From: Pseudomonadota bacterium
GTDB taxonomy: Bacteria; Bdellovibrionota; UBA1018
NCBI GenBank assembly: GCA_027485695.1
Contig: JAIXQO010000002.1
Location: 62,001-126,000, forward strand
Reading direction: 5' to 3'
Length of the DNA stretch: 64,000 nucleotides
Shown here: positions 63,487 to 64,000 of the stretch, in pieces
How positions within the stretch are numbered: the first letter of the stretch is position 1
Layout: each line of letters opens with the position of its first letter
Notes under the pieces: model-generated
Seen by the model: only the letters and a program-made list of their open reading frames with translations
The model's database searches: none
What the model was told of the DNA's origin: nothing
Translations under genes and position numbers: made by a program

Positions 63487-64000
63487 GCGTCCCCGGTCTT
63501 CATCCGGTAACCGACACCGCGAATCGTTTCGATAAAGTCCGCCTCAGTGCCGAGTTTTTTCCGGAGCCCGAACACATGCGTATCAATTGCGCGATCCACG
63601 ACGCTGACACCCTCGCCTTGAACGAGCTCAATCAACTTGTCGCGCGAGAGCACTTTGCCCTGGTTTTGCATCAACGCCTTGAGGAGCTTGAACTCGCTCG
63701 GCGTGAGGTTCAGTTTTTCCGTTCCCACGGAAACATCGTAGGTTTGAGTATGCAGCACCAGAGAGCCGATTTTGAGCACGGGATTTTCTTCGACGACGGT
63801 TTCTAACTGCGACCGTCGTAAGAGTGCGCGCACCCGAGCCAGAAAAACCGGGATCTCAAACGGCTTGGTCACGTAATCGTCAGCTCCCGCCTCCAAGCCA
63901 CGGATGATATCCGCACTATCTGCACGCGCCGTGACCATCAAGATCGGGAGCTTTGCTTTCTGCTGGCCGGCCCATTTCACCAGCTCAAGCCCACTGACTC
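63483..64000 (-). CDS. phoB: Response regulator PhoB type (5' end cut by window)
   Basis: The frame continues past the window end, so the phosphoacceptor Asp is not visible. Seen are the receiver part (SGLELMKWAG; PILMVTARADSADIIRGLEAGADDYVTKPFE with the conserved Lys) and the C-terminal winged helix (LTPSEFKLLKALMQNQGKVLSRDKLIELV; DRAIDTHVFGLRKKL, VGYRM). Overlaps phoR by 4 bp. OmpR/PhoB subfamily. Confidence 0.93.
   Translation of the reverse strand, partial: VSGLELVKWAGQQKAKLPILMVTARADSADIIRGLEAGADDYVTKPFEIPVFLARVRALLRRSQLETVVEENPVLKIGSLVLHTQTYDVSVGTEKLNLTPSEFKLLKALMQNQGKVLSRDKLIELVQGEGVSVVDRAIDTHVFGLRKKLGTEADFIETIRGVGYRMKTGDA

Noticed and set aside
1-64000. Mobile elements, prophage, CRISPR, rRNA/tRNA genes
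   Set aside because: Looked for transposase motifs, evenly spaced repeats and clover-leaf patterns with CCA ends by eye; found none that hold.

Overview
The window reads as one continuous stretch of bacterial chromosome. About 72 protein genes are tightly packed on both strands. I found no transposase, integrase, phage gene, CRISPR array, rRNA or tRNA. The content suggests a Gram-negative, probably Bdellovibrionota/Oligoflexia-type organism. Signs of this are many lipoproteins and secreted proteins of no known family, a TIGR02147/DUF4423-type regulator beside a secreted GNGG-motif protein, LpxR-like outer-membrane proteins and several secreted peptidases. The taxonomic call is inference from gene content, since no marker gene was compared.

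Layout. 1-6.5 kb: alr (3' end just cut off), an unknown membrane protein, nadB, pyrE, an alpha/beta hydrolase and a GYF-GYF-PilZ protein. 6.5-15 kb: an accessory envelope region. It holds an M15/extensin-like peptidase, a secreted protein, a histidine-rich membrane protein, a VWA-like lipoprotein translationally coupled to a degenerate transglutaminase-like protein, and two more exported proteins. Two genes here have sigma-54-type -24/-12 promoters. 14.6-20 kb: a stand-alone divergent S4 protein, a PIG-L deacetylase and an atoB-scoA-scoB acetoacetate/thiolase operon. 20-25.5 kb: HtrA, a metzincin-like lipoprotein, a pentapeptide-repeat protein and a Lys/Ala/Pro-rich zinc-motif protein. 25.5-31.1 kb: nagA-yceD-fabD-fabG-acpP-fabF-rpiB, a lipid and cell-wall precursor block without the usual rpmF-plsX-fabH. 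31-36.6 kb: a secreted trypsin-like protease, the GNGG protein with its TIGR02147 regulator, glyA and an exported protein. 36.7-40 kb: nrdR-nusB, three small unknown genes and two tandem pterin-synthase-like genes. 40-50.3 kb: a secretin N-domain-only protein, a RluA-type synthase, TrmB, endonuclease I, small exported proteins, pckG and astB. 50.3-53 kb: lipoprotein, small secreted proteins and a TARG1-like macrodomain gene lying between two copies of a structured 3' element. 53-59.5 kb: a dicarboxylate symporter, a DUF2062 protein, Dus, mnmA and a GlcD-like oxidase. 59.5-64 kb: two tandem LpxR-like proteins, then a phoR-phoB pair (phoB cut by the window end).

How the genes fit together. Housekeeping functions (peptidoglycan D-Ala, NAD, pyrimidine, fatty-acid, one-carbon, tRNA modification, ribonucleotide reductase control, phosphate sensing) are interleaved with a large exported proteome. 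The strongest leads for new biology are: the sigma-54-driven VWA lipoprotein/pseudo-transglutaminase pair; the macrodomain segment between covarying hairpin elements; the tandem PTPS-III-like pair; and the regulator/GNGG pair with a perfect palindrome upstream. All functions are from reading translated sequence; no database search was run.
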